Source: Melioribacteraceae bacterium (GTDB lineage Bacteria > Bacteroidota > Ignavibacteria > Ignavibacteriales > Melioribacteraceae). From it: a DNA stretch of 55,368 bases. Where the stretch lies: contig JALSTI010000147.1 of NCBI GenBank assembly GCA_026983795.1, positions 1 to 55,368 of the forward strand. The letters are read 5' to 3'. Shown piece by piece: positions 9,640 through 17,629 of the stretch. Position 1 is the stretch's first letter, and the number at the start of each line of letters is the position of its first letter. The position numbers were made by a program, and so were the translations under genes. Under the pieces are notes generated by a model. That model was not told the origin of the DNA. It searched no databases and worked only from the letters and a program-made list of their open reading frames with translations.

Positions 9640-10941
9640 GTGTCAAATCTAACTTCAAGAAAGATATTCAAATTTTGGTATCCGCTGGCAACAACGTGGT
9701 TAATGATGTCGCTGGAAGGACCTTTTATTGCAGCATTAATCGCACGTTTACCCGAGCCTAAATTTAACTTAGCCGCTTATGGAATAGCTTTTTCCTTTGC
9801 ACTTCTTATTGAAGCTCCCATAATAATGATCATGAGCGCTTCAACAGCTTTAGTAAAAAATAAGGACTCATTCATAAAATTAAGAAATTTTACATACTTG
9901 CTTAATTTATTAATTACATTGTTATTTCTTCTCATTCTCATTCCCAATATTTTTTATTTTATCACAATCGATTTGATGACGCTTCCACAGGAGGTTGCCA
10001 AATTAACGCATTATGCATTAATCATTTTACTGCCGTGGCCAAGCGCAATTGGTTACAGAAGATTTTATCAAGGTATTCTGATTAGAAATAATCTTACAAA
10101 CCGTGTTGCTTACGGTACCGTTCTTCGTCTTTCAAGCATGGCAATTACGGCTACAATATTATTTTCGTTCATGGATATTCACGGCTCGGTAGTTGGAGCT
10201 GCCGCAATGAGCGTGGGAGTAACAGTAGAAGCGATTGCAAGCAAGTTGATGTGCAATTCAACATTAAGAAAAATCAAAAAGACAGAAAATCAAAAGGCTG
10301 AGATATTAAATTATTCAGGTATAATAAAATTTTATTATCCTCTCGCATTAACTTCAATGCTGTCTTTAGGCGTTCAACCGATGGTTAGTTTCTTTTTAGG
10401 GCAAAGCCGGATGGCAATTGAATCCCTTGCCGTTCTTCCGGTAATTAATTCATTGGTGTTTATTTTCCGCAGCGCCGGATTATCTTTTCAGGAAGTGGGA
10501 ATTGCGTTAATGGGAAAACACGGCGAAAACTATACGGCGCTTAAAAAATTTGCACGGATTCTCGGATTTACCGCTACTTTTATTTTAGTTATCATTGCAA
10601 TTACTCCTTTATCCGAATTTTGGTTTAGAAATGTTTCCGGATTATCATGGGAATTAACACGGTTTGCTATTTTGCCTTTAATAATTTTTTCCGTTATGCC
10701 GGGTCTATCGGTTATGTTATCTTTTCAACGGTCGGTTCTTGTATATGCGAAAAAGACTTCACCAATTACTTTTGCAACGGCAACCGAAGTTATTGGAATT
10801 ATTTTAATTCTTTTTATTACTATTAAATACTTTGATTGGGTTGGAGTAGTTGCGGCAACAACAGCATTTACAATTGGAAGAATGGGTTCCATCTCATATT
10901 TAATGCCCTCCTTTTTAAAAACAACCAAGGAATTTACTTAA
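9640..10941 (+). CDS. MOP-superfamily (MATE-like) multispan exporter
   Basis: A 433-residue protein that is almost entirely hydrophobic, with about 12 predicted membrane segments arranged as two related halves (the second begins near residue 225 with YSGIIKFYYPLALTSML, echoing IFKFWYPLATTWLMM at the N-terminus). This internal duplication is typical of the MATE/flippase superfamily. No substrate motif is recognisable. The start is GTG. The gene ends at a strong hairpin shared with the convergent sorting-domain gene. Superfamily fairly sure, subfamily open. Confidence 0.7.
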   Translation: MSNLTSRKIFKFWYPLATTWLMMSLEGPFIAALIARLPEPKFNLAAYGIAFSFALLIEAPIIMIMSASTALVKNKDSFIKLRNFTYLLNLLITLLFLLILIPNIFYFITIDLMTLPQEVAKLTHYALIILLPWPSAIGYRRFYQGILIRNNLTNRVAYGTVLRLSSMAITATILFSFMDIHGSVVGAAAMSVGVTVEAIASKLMCNSTLRKIKKTENQKAEILNYSGIIKFYYPLALTSMLSLGVQPMVSFFLGQSRMAIESLAVLPVINSLVFIFRSAGLSFQEVGIALMGKHGENYTALKKFARILGFTATFILVIIAITPLSEFWFRNVSGLSWELTRFAILPLIIFSVMPGLSVMLSFQRSVLVYAKKTSPITFATATEVIGIILILFITIKYFDWVGVVAATTAFTIGRMGSISYLMPSFLKTTKEFT

Positions 10942-10968
10942 TCCTAATTGTTATTCAAGATTTAATTT

Positions 10969-11001
10969 ATACCTTCGGGGTTTACACAACCCCGAAGGTA
11001 T
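10969..11001. terminator. 14-bp hairpin between convergent genes
   Basis: A perfect stem, ATACCTTCGGGGTT with AACCCCGAAGGTAT, and a five-base loop. It lies between the stop of the MOP exporter and the stop of the convergent sorting-domain gene. There is no long T-run, so it is a probable bidirectional terminator rather than a textbook one. Confidence 0.7.
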
Positions 11002-11011
11002 ATGACTTAAA

Positions 11012-12547
11012 TTACTTCAGAAGCATCATTTTCTTTACTTGAATATTATTACCGGTTTTTAGTTCGTATAAATAAATTCCACTCGGTAAATTGCTTGCAT
11101 TGAATGTTACGGAATAATTTCCGGGAGATTGTTGTTTGTTAACTAATGTTACTAATTCTCTGCCAAGTACGTCATAAATTTTTAATTGCACTAGTTGAGA
11201 CGTTGCATGCAACGTCTTTACGGCAACCGGCACAGTATATTGGATTGTAGTTGTAGGATTAAATGGATTCGGGTAATTTTGTTCCAATTCGAACTTATCC
11301 GGCAATCCGGAATTTCCGGAATTTTCTATACCTGTCAGCTGAATTAACTGTCCGGTCTCAAAATCTCCTAAAAACCTTAATTGATTTATCACATTCCAAT
11401 TTTGACCGTCATCGTAAACCAATTGATATTCCAAACCCCAGTAAAACTTATTTTGATTTGGAACTATGTCCCCAAAGTTTGCTTTGGTTACATCACCAAG
11501 TTTAAGGTTAACTTCCAAAGTTAAACTATCCGGATGATGTTGAGTTCTAAAATCATATCCGCCGGCATTTTCTGCCATTGCAACAAAAGAATCGGGGTCT
11601 GCGGCAAACATCAAAGAATCGGCTAAGGGACGCATATTGGAAATCCAATTGAATTCATTTGCATCCATAGTATCAACGTAACTTCCGAAAATTGAGACCG
11701 TTACACTGTAACCTAAACTAGTGGAATCGCTTATATATTTAAAATTCCATTCATCAGATCTTGCTAAAGAGTCAATCGAATAAGCATCAACAAAATAAAG
11801 TAATGCGTCGTTCGGTAAATCCGCATTCTTTACACTATCGGCCAAAAATTTTGCTTTTTGAAAATTAACCGGTTCGGGAGAAGTAAGTAAAATATTAATG
11901 CCGGTTACATCCGCGTTATTTACAACAATCGAATCGGTTCCACCAATTAAATCTCCGAAACCGGGATCTATCATTCCGTCGTTGTTCATATCTTTGGCTC
12001 CGACCGGAAAATACGTCCCGTTTGGAACATGATTAATCGAAAAATTTCCGTTCGAATCCGAAATACCCGCATAAAGAATAACCGGATTTCCATGCGATAA
12101 ATCATCTGCCAGTAGGGCTACCAAAGTATTTTCTTTTGGAATTGAGGTGTCTTCAAACGAAACACTTCCCGAAACGCTGTATCCATTAAACACAGAATCT
12201 GTAGTAAATTCAATTAATACCGGATTTTGTAATCTGCTTCCATCAGCTGCAAAAACATCATGAAACAGCAAAAAATAATTTGTTTGTGGTTGTAAATCAG
12301 ATTTAAGATAAACGGTTTTAAGATCTGCACTGTACCAAATTTGAGGATCGGGACCTAAATTTGTAAATAAATAATTTCCCTCTTTGAATTTTTTTGTCGT
12401 ATCCAAAGCAGCGCTAAAAGTAACACTTACAGTATCGCTTAAGCCCACATTTGTACTTCCGTTTACAGGATTGGACTGTACAAACGTAATCTGCGCTTTA
12501 GCGGAAATGAAAGAAACAACTAAAAACAGTAAAAGTAATTTTTTCAT
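11012..12547 (-). CDS. secreted protein with Ig-like domain and type IX sorting domain
   Basis: A 511-residue protein. A signal peptide (to about residue 18, SAKAQ) is followed by an SbsA-type bacterial Ig-like domain (about 20-115) and a carboxypeptidase-regulatory-like beta domain with a possible calcium loop (DMNNDGMIDPG, near 188). The C-terminus is a type-A sorting domain for type IX secretion (ELEQNYPNPFNP ... SGIYLYELKTG ... KKMMLLK). GGAGGAAG precedes the ATG. Between TIQYTVP and VQLKIYD the domain carries an insert, VAVKTLHATSQL, encoded by a 20-base palindrome (annotated separately). Surface display or secretion is inferred; ligand unknown. Confidence 0.85.
   Translation of the reverse strand: MKKLLLLFLVVSFISAKAQITFVQSNPVNGSTNVGLSDTVSVTFSAALDTTKKFKEGNYLFTNLGPDPQIWYSADLKTVYLKSDLQPQTNYFLLFHDVFAADGSRLQNPVLIEFTTDSVFNGYSVSGSVSFEDTSIPKENTLVALLADDLSHGNPVILYAGISDSNGNFSINHVPNGTYFPVGAKDMNNDGMIDPGFGDLIGGTDSIVVNNADVTGINILLTSPEPVNFQKAKFLADSVKNADLPNDALLYFVDAYSIDSLARSDEWNFKYISDSTSLGYSVTVSIFGSYVDTMDANEFNWISNMRPLADSLMFAADPDSFVAMAENAGGYDFRTQHHPDSLTLEVNLKLGDVTKANFGDIVPNQNKFYWGLEYQLVYDDGQNWNVINQLRFLGDFETGQLIQLTGIENSGNSGLPDKFELEQNYPNPFNPTTTIQYTVPVAVKTLHATSQLVQLKIYDVLGRELVTLVNKQQSPGNYSVTFNASNLPSGIYLYELKTGNNIQVKKMMLLK
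11198..11217. repeat. in-frame 20-bp palindrome in sorting domain (copy 1)
   Basis: The sequence AGACGTTGCATGCAACGTCT is a perfect palindrome lying inside the coding region of the sorting domain. It is translated, on the minus strand, as part of KTLHATSQL. The same palindrome occurs at the same position of the sorting domain at 20205-20224. Confidence 0.9.
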
Positions 12548-12732
12548 TTTCTTCCTCCAAACGTTTTAATTGATTAGACATTTTTTAATTTTAACATCTT
12601 GCATCTATGTAAAATATACTTTAAGACAGAGGATTTTATACCATACAGTTATTTATCAACAAATTATTATCGATAAATATTTTAAAAAATTAATTTTTAA
12701 AAAAAGTTTCAAAAACTATTCCAGAATGTGAA

Positions 12733-13854
12733 TTAAAGAAAAGAAATCAATTCTCTTGTTGAAAGGACGCCAACGTTGGAAGTATTGGATAGTATAACAA
12801 TGGTTTCTTTTTTGCCCAGCTCTTTTATAAAGTAGGAACGGAAACCTTTCCACCAGCCGGTATGGTAAACAATTTTATTAGTTGAATCCGATGCATTTAT
12901 CCGCCATCCGTAACCGTAATTATCATAAATTCTTAAATCTTTATGCTGCGGTGTAAAAGCTTTACGCATTAAAGTATCACTCACAAATTTACCTTCGTCA
13001 ATTGCAACGCTCCACTTAAAAAGATCTTCCACGGAAGAATAAATTCCTTTGTCTCCAACCACACCGTTTAAGTAAGTATCGTCGGCTTTTCTTCTTCGTC
13101 TGATGTATCCTATAACTCCGGCTGTATTTTTCTTCCCTTTTTGCTTTTGATATACAAATGTATGCGTCATTTGCAAAGGGTTAAACACGGATTCTTTCAT
13201 AAATTCTTTATACGATTTTCCGGTAACCTTTTCAATTATATAAGCAAGAATAACATAATTGGTATTCGAATAATTATAACGGTGATCGGGTTTGTAATAG
13301 CGGAGCGGTTTATATTTTTTCATTAAATCAATTACATCTTTGTTGGTTATGGGAATTCTCTTATTCTTCCAATACTTATCGGCAAAGTACATATACTCTG
13401 GTAAACCCGACCTGTGAGCAAGCAGTAAACGTACAGTTATTCCTTTGTATGGAAAATTTTTGATAAACTTTCCCAGCGTATCCGACAGCGCTAATTTTCC
13501 TTGCTGAACCAAATGTAATATTGCATAAGAAGTTATCGGTTTGGTAAGCGAAGCCAGTTGAAACGAAGAAGAGATTTTTAATTTCTCTTTCTTTTTAAAG
13601 TTTGCATAACCGAATGCATTTTCATAAACAATATTTTTTCCGTTTCCGAATAAAACAGTGCCGTTAAACAATCCTCTTTTCGATCTGTTTTGGAAAAACG
13701 AATCAACTTTGGCGGATATTTTCTTCAAAGCCGGCGAGAGAACAGCGGTTTTTTTTATTTCTATTTTTTCAACCGGTTTTTTATTCGTGCTGTAACAAGA
13801 GCTGAACAGATATAGAGAAACGGATAAAGCGAGAGCAAGAAGAAATTTATTCAT
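12733..13854 (-). CDS. serine hydrolase, class C beta-lactamase family (lipoprotein)
   Basis: A 373-residue protein with a lipobox (LFSSC, Cys20), so probably membrane-anchored. The penicillin-recognising fold is shown by the SxxK motif SLTK (S102, K105), a YSN motif in RYNYSNTNY, and HTG near the C-terminus (YHTGWWKGF), the equivalent of KTG. Members include DD-peptidases, esterases and beta-lactamases; resistance should not be assumed. It lies 14 bases after the alpha/beta hydrolase gene on the same strand, so MOSC, hydrolase and this gene may form one unit. Confidence 0.88.
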   Translation of the reverse strand: MNKFLLALALSVSLYLFSSCYSTNKKPVEKIEIKKTAVLSPALKKISAKVDSFFQNRSKRGLFNGTVLFGNGKNIVYENAFGYANFKKKEKLKISSSFQLASLTKPITSYAILHLVQQGKLALSDTLGKFIKNFPYKGITVRLLLAHRSGLPEYMYFADKYWKNKRIPITNKDVIDLMKKYKPLRYYKPDHRYNYSNTNYVILAYIIEKVTGKSYKEFMKESVFNPLQMTHTFVYQKQKGKKNTAGVIGYIRRRRKADDTYLNGVVGDKGIYSSVEDLFKWSVAIDEGKFVSDTLMRKAFTPQHKDLRIYDNYGYGWRINASDSTNKIVYHTGWWKGFRSYFIKELGKKETIVILSNTSNVGVLSTRELISFL

Positions 13855-13868
13855 TTAATTCTAATAAT

Positions 13869-14540
13869 CTATTTTTTATTGTTCTTGATAAGATCAATTA
13901 ATTCAGATAATGCATTTACATCTATTTCATGTTTACCATCGAACAAAATAAGTTTGTAATTTAATCCCAATTTTTCCAATCGTTTCTTTTCTATTTCAAT
14001 ACTCTTTTCATCAATAAATTGATCTTGTTTACCAAATACAAAATATAGACCTGCATTTTTTATTTTTCCCAATTTACCGCTTAGTTCATTATTCCGAGTA
14101 AGCGAGCCGCCCCAAAGAATCAGATTATCAAATTTATTTTTTGAATTTAAAATCCATCTTGATGCAGTATGCGTTCCTTGAGAAAATCCGAGCAGATTAA
14201 TTTTCAGGTTGGAATTTAATGATTGAGGTATAACTCCGGAATAAATTTTTTCAAGATAATTTATATAATCGGATATTTCATTTTCACGGTCTTCGGTTGT
14301 CATCCATGTCGCTCCTACTTTACCGCTAAAACCTTTAATATAGAATTTATTCAGCGCTTCGGGCGCTACAATGAAATTACGGTCGGAGAATAACGGTTCA
14401 AATTTCTTAATAAAATTTTCCGCTAATTGTCCGTAACCATGTAGAAGAAACCAAACAGCTTCGGTTTTCCCGTTTAAAATTCCGGCCGTTACATATTTAG
14501 CCGTTTTGGAAACCGATATTAAATGCCTGTTAATTTTCAA
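13869..14540 (-). CDS. alpha/beta hydrolase (phospholipase/carboxylesterase-like)
   Basis: A 223-residue protein of the small carboxylesterase type. It shows the oxyanion segment FLLHGYGQ (about 32-38), the nucleophile elbow GFSQG (Ser120), an acid region near GKQDQFID (about 170) and the catalytic His in GKHEID (about 204). The Ser-Asp-His triad seems complete. The start overlaps the end of the MOSC gene by 11 bases, implying translational coupling. Substrate unknown. Confidence 0.85.
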   Translation of the reverse strand: MKINRHLISVSKTAKYVTAGILNGKTEAVWFLLHGYGQLAENFIKKFEPLFSDRNFIVAPEALNKFYIKGFSGKVGATWMTTEDRENEISDYINYLEKIYSGVIPQSLNSNLKINLLGFSQGTHTASRWILNSKNKFDNLILWGGSLTRNNELSGKLGKIKNAGLYFVFGKQDQFIDEKSIEIEKKRLEKLGLNYKLILFDGKHEIDVNALSELIDLIKNNKK

Positions 14541-15366
14541 AATTATTCCGTTCTTTTTTATACTCTAAAATTTCTAATCCGTCACCTAAATTTACAAAAC
14601 CTGAATTTCTTGCGATAAGATTTTGTCCGAATAATATTTTATTTCCGCTTCTTCTATATTTTGACAAAGTAGAAAGCGGTTCTTTATTTTTAATTCCCGT
14701 ATTTTGATCGATGGAAGGAATTACACACCGGGCACAAGGCTTAACAACGTCAAAAATTATGCTGCCGATTTTTATAGTTAGCCAATTATCCTCATCGTGA
14801 GCATTGCCTCCGGTAAAAACAAAATTAGGTCTGAACCTGTTAACAGGAACTTCTTCCGTGAGTTTTGAGTTAAGCAAATCCAGTGATGATTTACCAAGAA
14901 TCAAAAACGGGAATCCGTCGGCAAAACCTACAGTCTCGTTGTTATGCGCATATTTTTTATTGACATAACGTTTATATTTGTCTGATAACGTAACTAATCT
15001 GCATTCCGTACCGGTAGCAATCGACAGCCATCTATCGGCTTCTCCGGAAACGAAATTTGCTTTAACTTTATCGTCAAATATTTTTACCGTGGCAGTTTCT
15101 CCGGAATGTTCGTTAAACGGAATAAATAATTTGGGCAATGATTTTCTTTTGTGCGAAAGTTCCAATCCTTTCTCTTTAATTTCGGTATTTATCAAAGCCA
15201 TTTCCGGTTTTGTGCGTTGAGTAAGAAAGACATTGTTCCTATCAACAAGCATCCAACGGCGATCGAATTGCAGCCCTTCCGTTTCTACCCTTGCAGAATT
15301 CAAGCTAATTCCCGCAAGAGATTTTACAGGGTAAATAAATATTTCGGATAGTGTGTAGTCTTTCAT
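14530..15366 (-). CDS. MOSC domain-containing protein
   Basis: About 278 residues. An N-terminal MOSC beta-barrel domain (SEIFIYPVKSLAGISL, then FDRRWMLVD) is followed by the MOSC domain with the cofactor-binding cysteine region KPCARCVIPSID. The family binds molybdenum cofactor and is related to mARC N-reductases and sulfurases. I start it at the ATG at 15366. The reading frame stays open further upstream, but that stretch is a palindromic repeat unit of the neighbouring transposon, not part of the family. It overlaps the hydrolase gene downstream by 11 bases. Confidence 0.88.
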   Translation of the reverse strand: MKDYTLSEIFIYPVKSLAGISLNSARVETEGLQFDRRWMLVDRNNVFLTQRTKPEMALINTEIKEKGLELSHKRKSLPKLFIPFNEHSGETATVKIFDDKVKANFVSGEADRWLSIATGTECRLVTLSDKYKRYVNKKYAHNNETVGFADGFPFLILGKSSLDLLNSKLTEEVPVNRFRPNFVFTGGNAHDEDNWLTIKIGSIIFDVVKPCARCVIPSIDQNTGIKNKEPLSTLSKYRRSGNKILFGQNLIARNSGFVNLGDGLEILEYKKERNNFEN

Positions 15367-15385
15367 TTTACTTTTGTTACATAAT

Positions 15386-15419
15386 AAAGATGGCATCTCT
15401 TGAGGAGATGACATCTTTT
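15386..15419. repeat. palindromic unit A, downstream flank of the transposase gene
   Basis: An imperfect palindrome with arms AAAGATG-CATCTC and GAGATG-CATCTTT around a TTGAG centre. Together with unit B at 15457 it forms a pair repeated in the same orientation on the other side of the transposase gene at 16123-16194. It abuts the MOSC start region. Confidence 0.88.
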
Positions 15420-15456
15420 AAAGCTAAGAGCAACAAACCTTGTTTTTTGTTTTTCA

Positions 15457-15487
15457 AAGTTCCCATCTCTGAAAGAGATATGAACTT
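15457..15487. repeat. palindromic unit B, downstream flank of the transposase gene
   Basis: An imperfect palindrome beginning AAGTTCCCATCTCT and ending AGAGATATGAACTT around a short GAA centre. It lies ten bases beyond the transposase stop codon. It differs from the copy at 16164-16194 by a single base. Confidence 0.88.
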
Positions 15488-15497
15488 GGGAGAAACG

Positions 15498-16082
15498 TTA
15501 TTCTTCCATAACATAAAAATCTGCAAATACATTATCCCTTCTTTCTTGGTGGTATTCAATAAATCCATTAATCCCACTAAACCAATCCAACACCTCTTTT
15601 CTTTGTAATCTTGTTTTACCGGTGCCGATTATTTTTTTATACGAGCTAAATTTATACTTTGTAAAATCATTAATCATTTTATGATGTAACGGGTTGGCGT
15701 GAATATAATAAACCACTTGAATTAAATAACTATTATCAGTTATTACTTTTCTTTTAAAATTAGATTGAAATAAATTTCCTTTTCTATTTTGTTGTTTGTT
15801 AACAGCCATTGAATAAGAAATAAAAAGTTTTCTAAATTGTTCAGTTATAACTTCAGATTCATTTGTTTCCGGAGAAATTAATAAATGGAAATGATTCGGC
15901 AATAAACAAAAAGAATATGTTTTTATTTTATCACTCAGATAAAAAGAATATTTCTTCAAAAAGTATCTATAATTTCCATCATTAAAAAACAACTTATCCT
16001 TTCCAACAGCACGGTTATAAATATGGTAAAAATTATTTTTAAAAAATTTCGGATGATAATCTGTTCTTTTGGAGTTTATCAT
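15498..16082 (-). CDS. REP-associated tyrosine transposase (RAYT, Y1_Tnp family)
   Basis: A 194-residue single-domain HUH/Y1 transposase. It shows the RAYT opening FYHIYNRAVGKDKLFF, the metal-binding HUH motif LLPNHFHLLI (about 61-70) and, on the following helix, VVYYIHANP with the likely catalytic tyrosine. Unlike IS200 proteins, RAYTs do not sit in a classical insertion sequence; they move or process short palindromes near them. Here palindromic units A and B occur on both sides of the gene. The gene appears intact. Confidence 0.9.
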   Translation of the reverse strand: MINSKRTDYHPKFFKNNFYHIYNRAVGKDKLFFNDGNYRYFLKKYSFYLSDKIKTYSFCLLPNHFHLLISPETNESEVITEQFRKLFISYSMAVNKQQNRKGNLFQSNFKRKVITDNSYLIQVVYYIHANPLHHKMINDFTKYKFSSYKKIIGTGKTRLQRKEVLDWFSGINGFIEYHQERRDNVFADFYVMEE

Positions 16083-16122
16083 TTTACAAATTCCAAATGG
16101 AAATTATTATTTACAACCAAAC

Positions 16123-16154
16123 AAGATGGCATCTCTTGAGGAGATGACATCTTT
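16123..16154. repeat. palindromic unit A, upstream flank of the transposase gene
   Basis: Identical over about 31 bases to unit A at 15386, in the same orientation, 40 bases before the transposase start codon. The A-B spacing is only about 10 bases here, against about 38 bases on the other side. Confidence 0.88.
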
Positions 16155-16163
16155 GAAAAAATA

Positions 16164-16194
16164 AAGTTCCTATCTCTGAAAGAGATATGAACTT
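16164..16194. repeat. palindromic unit B, upstream flank of the transposase gene
   Basis: A palindrome starting AAGTTCCTATCTCT and ending AGAGATATGAACTT, one base different from the copy at 15457. It completes the second A-B pair around the transposase. Confidence 0.88.
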
Positions 16195-16227
16195 AAAATA
16201 CATACATTAAAAATATTTATTATCTGC

Positions 16228-16258
16228 AGCGATCATAAATAATCTGTGTTTATCTGCG
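16228..16258. repeat. degenerate CACAGAT-type intergenic repeat
   Basis: Read on the minus strand this holds CACGCAGATAAACACAGAT, a motif of the short CACAGAT/CGCAGAT repeats that recur in many bacterial genomes. A similar degenerate stretch lies at 52911-52955. Function unknown; low confidence that the two share an origin. Confidence 0.35.
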
Positions 16259-16300
16259 TGCCATTTTTTAAATTGTTTGAACCGGCTTTAATCTAACGTA

Positions 16301-16762
16301 CTAAATTTTCCCGTCGTATCTTAACCATTCTTGTGTTCTATGAAAGAACAGGACATATCCTCTAACTTGCAGCTTTCCGTTTTCCAGCCAAAGTTTGCAA
16401 TCGTAAGTTTTTCCTTTTTTAGGATCAAGAATATCGCCGTCTTCCCAAACATCATCATCTTCGTCATGTTCCAGTCCTGTAATAATCGTCATACCCAGAA
16501 CTTTTTTGTTATATCTCGGATCGTCCTCGTCGCATTTATCACAAACCGGATCCGGGTCTTCTCCCGGTTTTCTAAAAAGCTTAACAACATCGCCGTATAG
16601 TTTTCCGTCTTTAATATAAATTTTAACTACCGACTTCGGTTGGTGGGTTTCGTCGTCTATGGTTTTCCACAATCCCGTTATATCTTTTTGCTGGGCAAAT
16701 GCAAAATTAGTTAAAGTTAAAAGTATTGAGACAGTTAATACAAATAAGATGTTTTTTTTCAT
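16301..16762 (-). CDS. DUF2147 domain-containing secreted protein
   Basis: A 153-residue protein with a signal peptide (cleavage after TNFAFAQ, about residue 24), then a single DUF2147 domain: GLWKTIDDE at the start, a cysteine pair CDKCDEDDPRYNKK in the middle and a WLRYDG end. Function of the domain is unknown; it resembles lipocalin-like beta barrels and is often periplasmic. The ATG overlaps the stop of the DinB gene by 4 bases (ATGA), and a GGAG lies just upstream inside that gene, so the pair is translationally coupled. Confidence 0.85.
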   Translation of the reverse strand: MKKNILFVLTVSILLTLTNFAFAQQKDITGLWKTIDDETHQPKSVVKIYIKDGKLYGDVVKLFRKPGEDPDPVCDKCDEDDPRYNKKVLGMTIITGLEHDEDDDVWEDGDILDPKKGKTYDCKLWLENGKLQVRGYVLFFHRTQEWLRYDGKI

Positions 16763-17301
16763 TTTTTCTCCATTGTTAATTTTGCTAATAAAGATTTAAT
16801 TTGCTTTTGATGATGTTTAAAATGGGCGTCGAAAAAATCCAAAGTTCCCAAAATATTCATTTTACCCGCAATAGGATGTTTGAAAATATCTTTGTCAAGT
16901 ATTTCACCGGAAGTATTATTTATAAGGTCAATAAAAGAATTTCGTACGTTATTCCACTTAGAAGCTGTATTTTCAAAAGTATCAAAATCAGGCACATCCG
17001 AAACGTTTGCCGGCGCTTTAAGTTTTAGCGGCAGATTAAGTCCCCATTTAAGAATAAAAGCATTAAACCTCGATCGTAAGTTTGACTTATCAATATTTGA
17101 TTTGCTGCTTATTTTCCTTTTTATATAAACCACGGATAATTGTTCCGACTTTATCAAATGGTGCATGACTTGAATTATAGACCACTTATCCTTTTTTGGT
17201 TTAAAATTCAGTTCGTCCTCGCTTAAACTTTTAATTACGTTCAATAGAGTTAATCTGTCCTTTTCCAATTGTGCAATTTTATTTTGAAGTTTCGATTTCA
17301 T
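16759..17301 (-). CDS. DinB family protein
   Basis: A 180-residue four-helix protein of the DinB/YfiT type. Characteristic features are the LNFKPKKDKWSIIQVMHH segment (about 50-67) and the later DAHFKHHQKQIKSL, which together supply the histidines of a probable metal site. Members are thiol-dependent transferases or of unknown activity; many are induced by DNA damage. It is coupled to the DUF2147 gene by a 4-base overlap. Its upstream region is occupied by a miniature inverted-repeat element. Confidence 0.85.
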   Translation of the reverse strand: MKSKLQNKIAQLEKDRLTLLNVIKSLSEDELNFKPKKDKWSIIQVMHHLIKSEQLSVVYIKRKISSKSNIDKSNLRSRFNAFILKWGLNLPLKLKAPANVSDVPDFDTFENTASKWNNVRNSFIDLINNTSGEILDKDIFKHPIAGKMNILGTLDFFDAHFKHHQKQIKSLLAKLTMEKK

Positions 17302-17324
17302 GTGATTTCAAATATATTTTATCC

Positions 17325-17493
17325 AACTCAAGTTGACCGCTGAATTTTATAAACCGTTAAAACGGTTATGAAATTAAGGTTTCCGGCGTCCTTAACCCAC
17401 GACTTGAGTCGTGGGTGAATAAGCAAAACAAATAAACAATAGCCGTTTCAACGTTTTTTTAATAACTAAATTTTGAAACGGTCAACTTGAGTT
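17325..17493 (-). mobile_element. 169-bp miniature inverted-repeat element, copy 1
   Basis: A non-coding element bounded by terminal inverted repeats (AACTCAAGTTGACCG and CGGTCAACTTGAGTT). Inside are three hairpins: AACCGTTTTAACGGTT, CCCACGACTCAAGTCGTGGG and a CGTTGAAACG-centred one. It is about 92% identical by eye to the reverse complement of 22638-22805. It fills most of the 330-base gap between the DinB and amylase genes; the rest of that gap shows nothing else. Confidence 0.9.
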
Positions 17494-17629
17494 ATCTAAT
17501 ATAATCATAAAATTCTGAAAGTTAAAACACGTTGCTCTAAAACGAAACCTACAATGATTTGTAACATTATTATTATAAATTGGAATTATAAAAAAGTATG
17601 TAACGGCAAAAAGAAATATTTTTATCCAA

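Noticed and set aside
15367-15414. In-frame extension of the MOSC gene by 16 residues
   Set aside because: The extension is translated from palindromic unit A of the transposase flank, lacks family similarity, and the ATG at 15366 starts the usual MOSC N-terminus.
15386-16194. CRISPR array near the repeated palindromes
   Set aside because: There are only two copies of each unit, with a gene between them and no regular spacers; no array was seen anywhere in the window.
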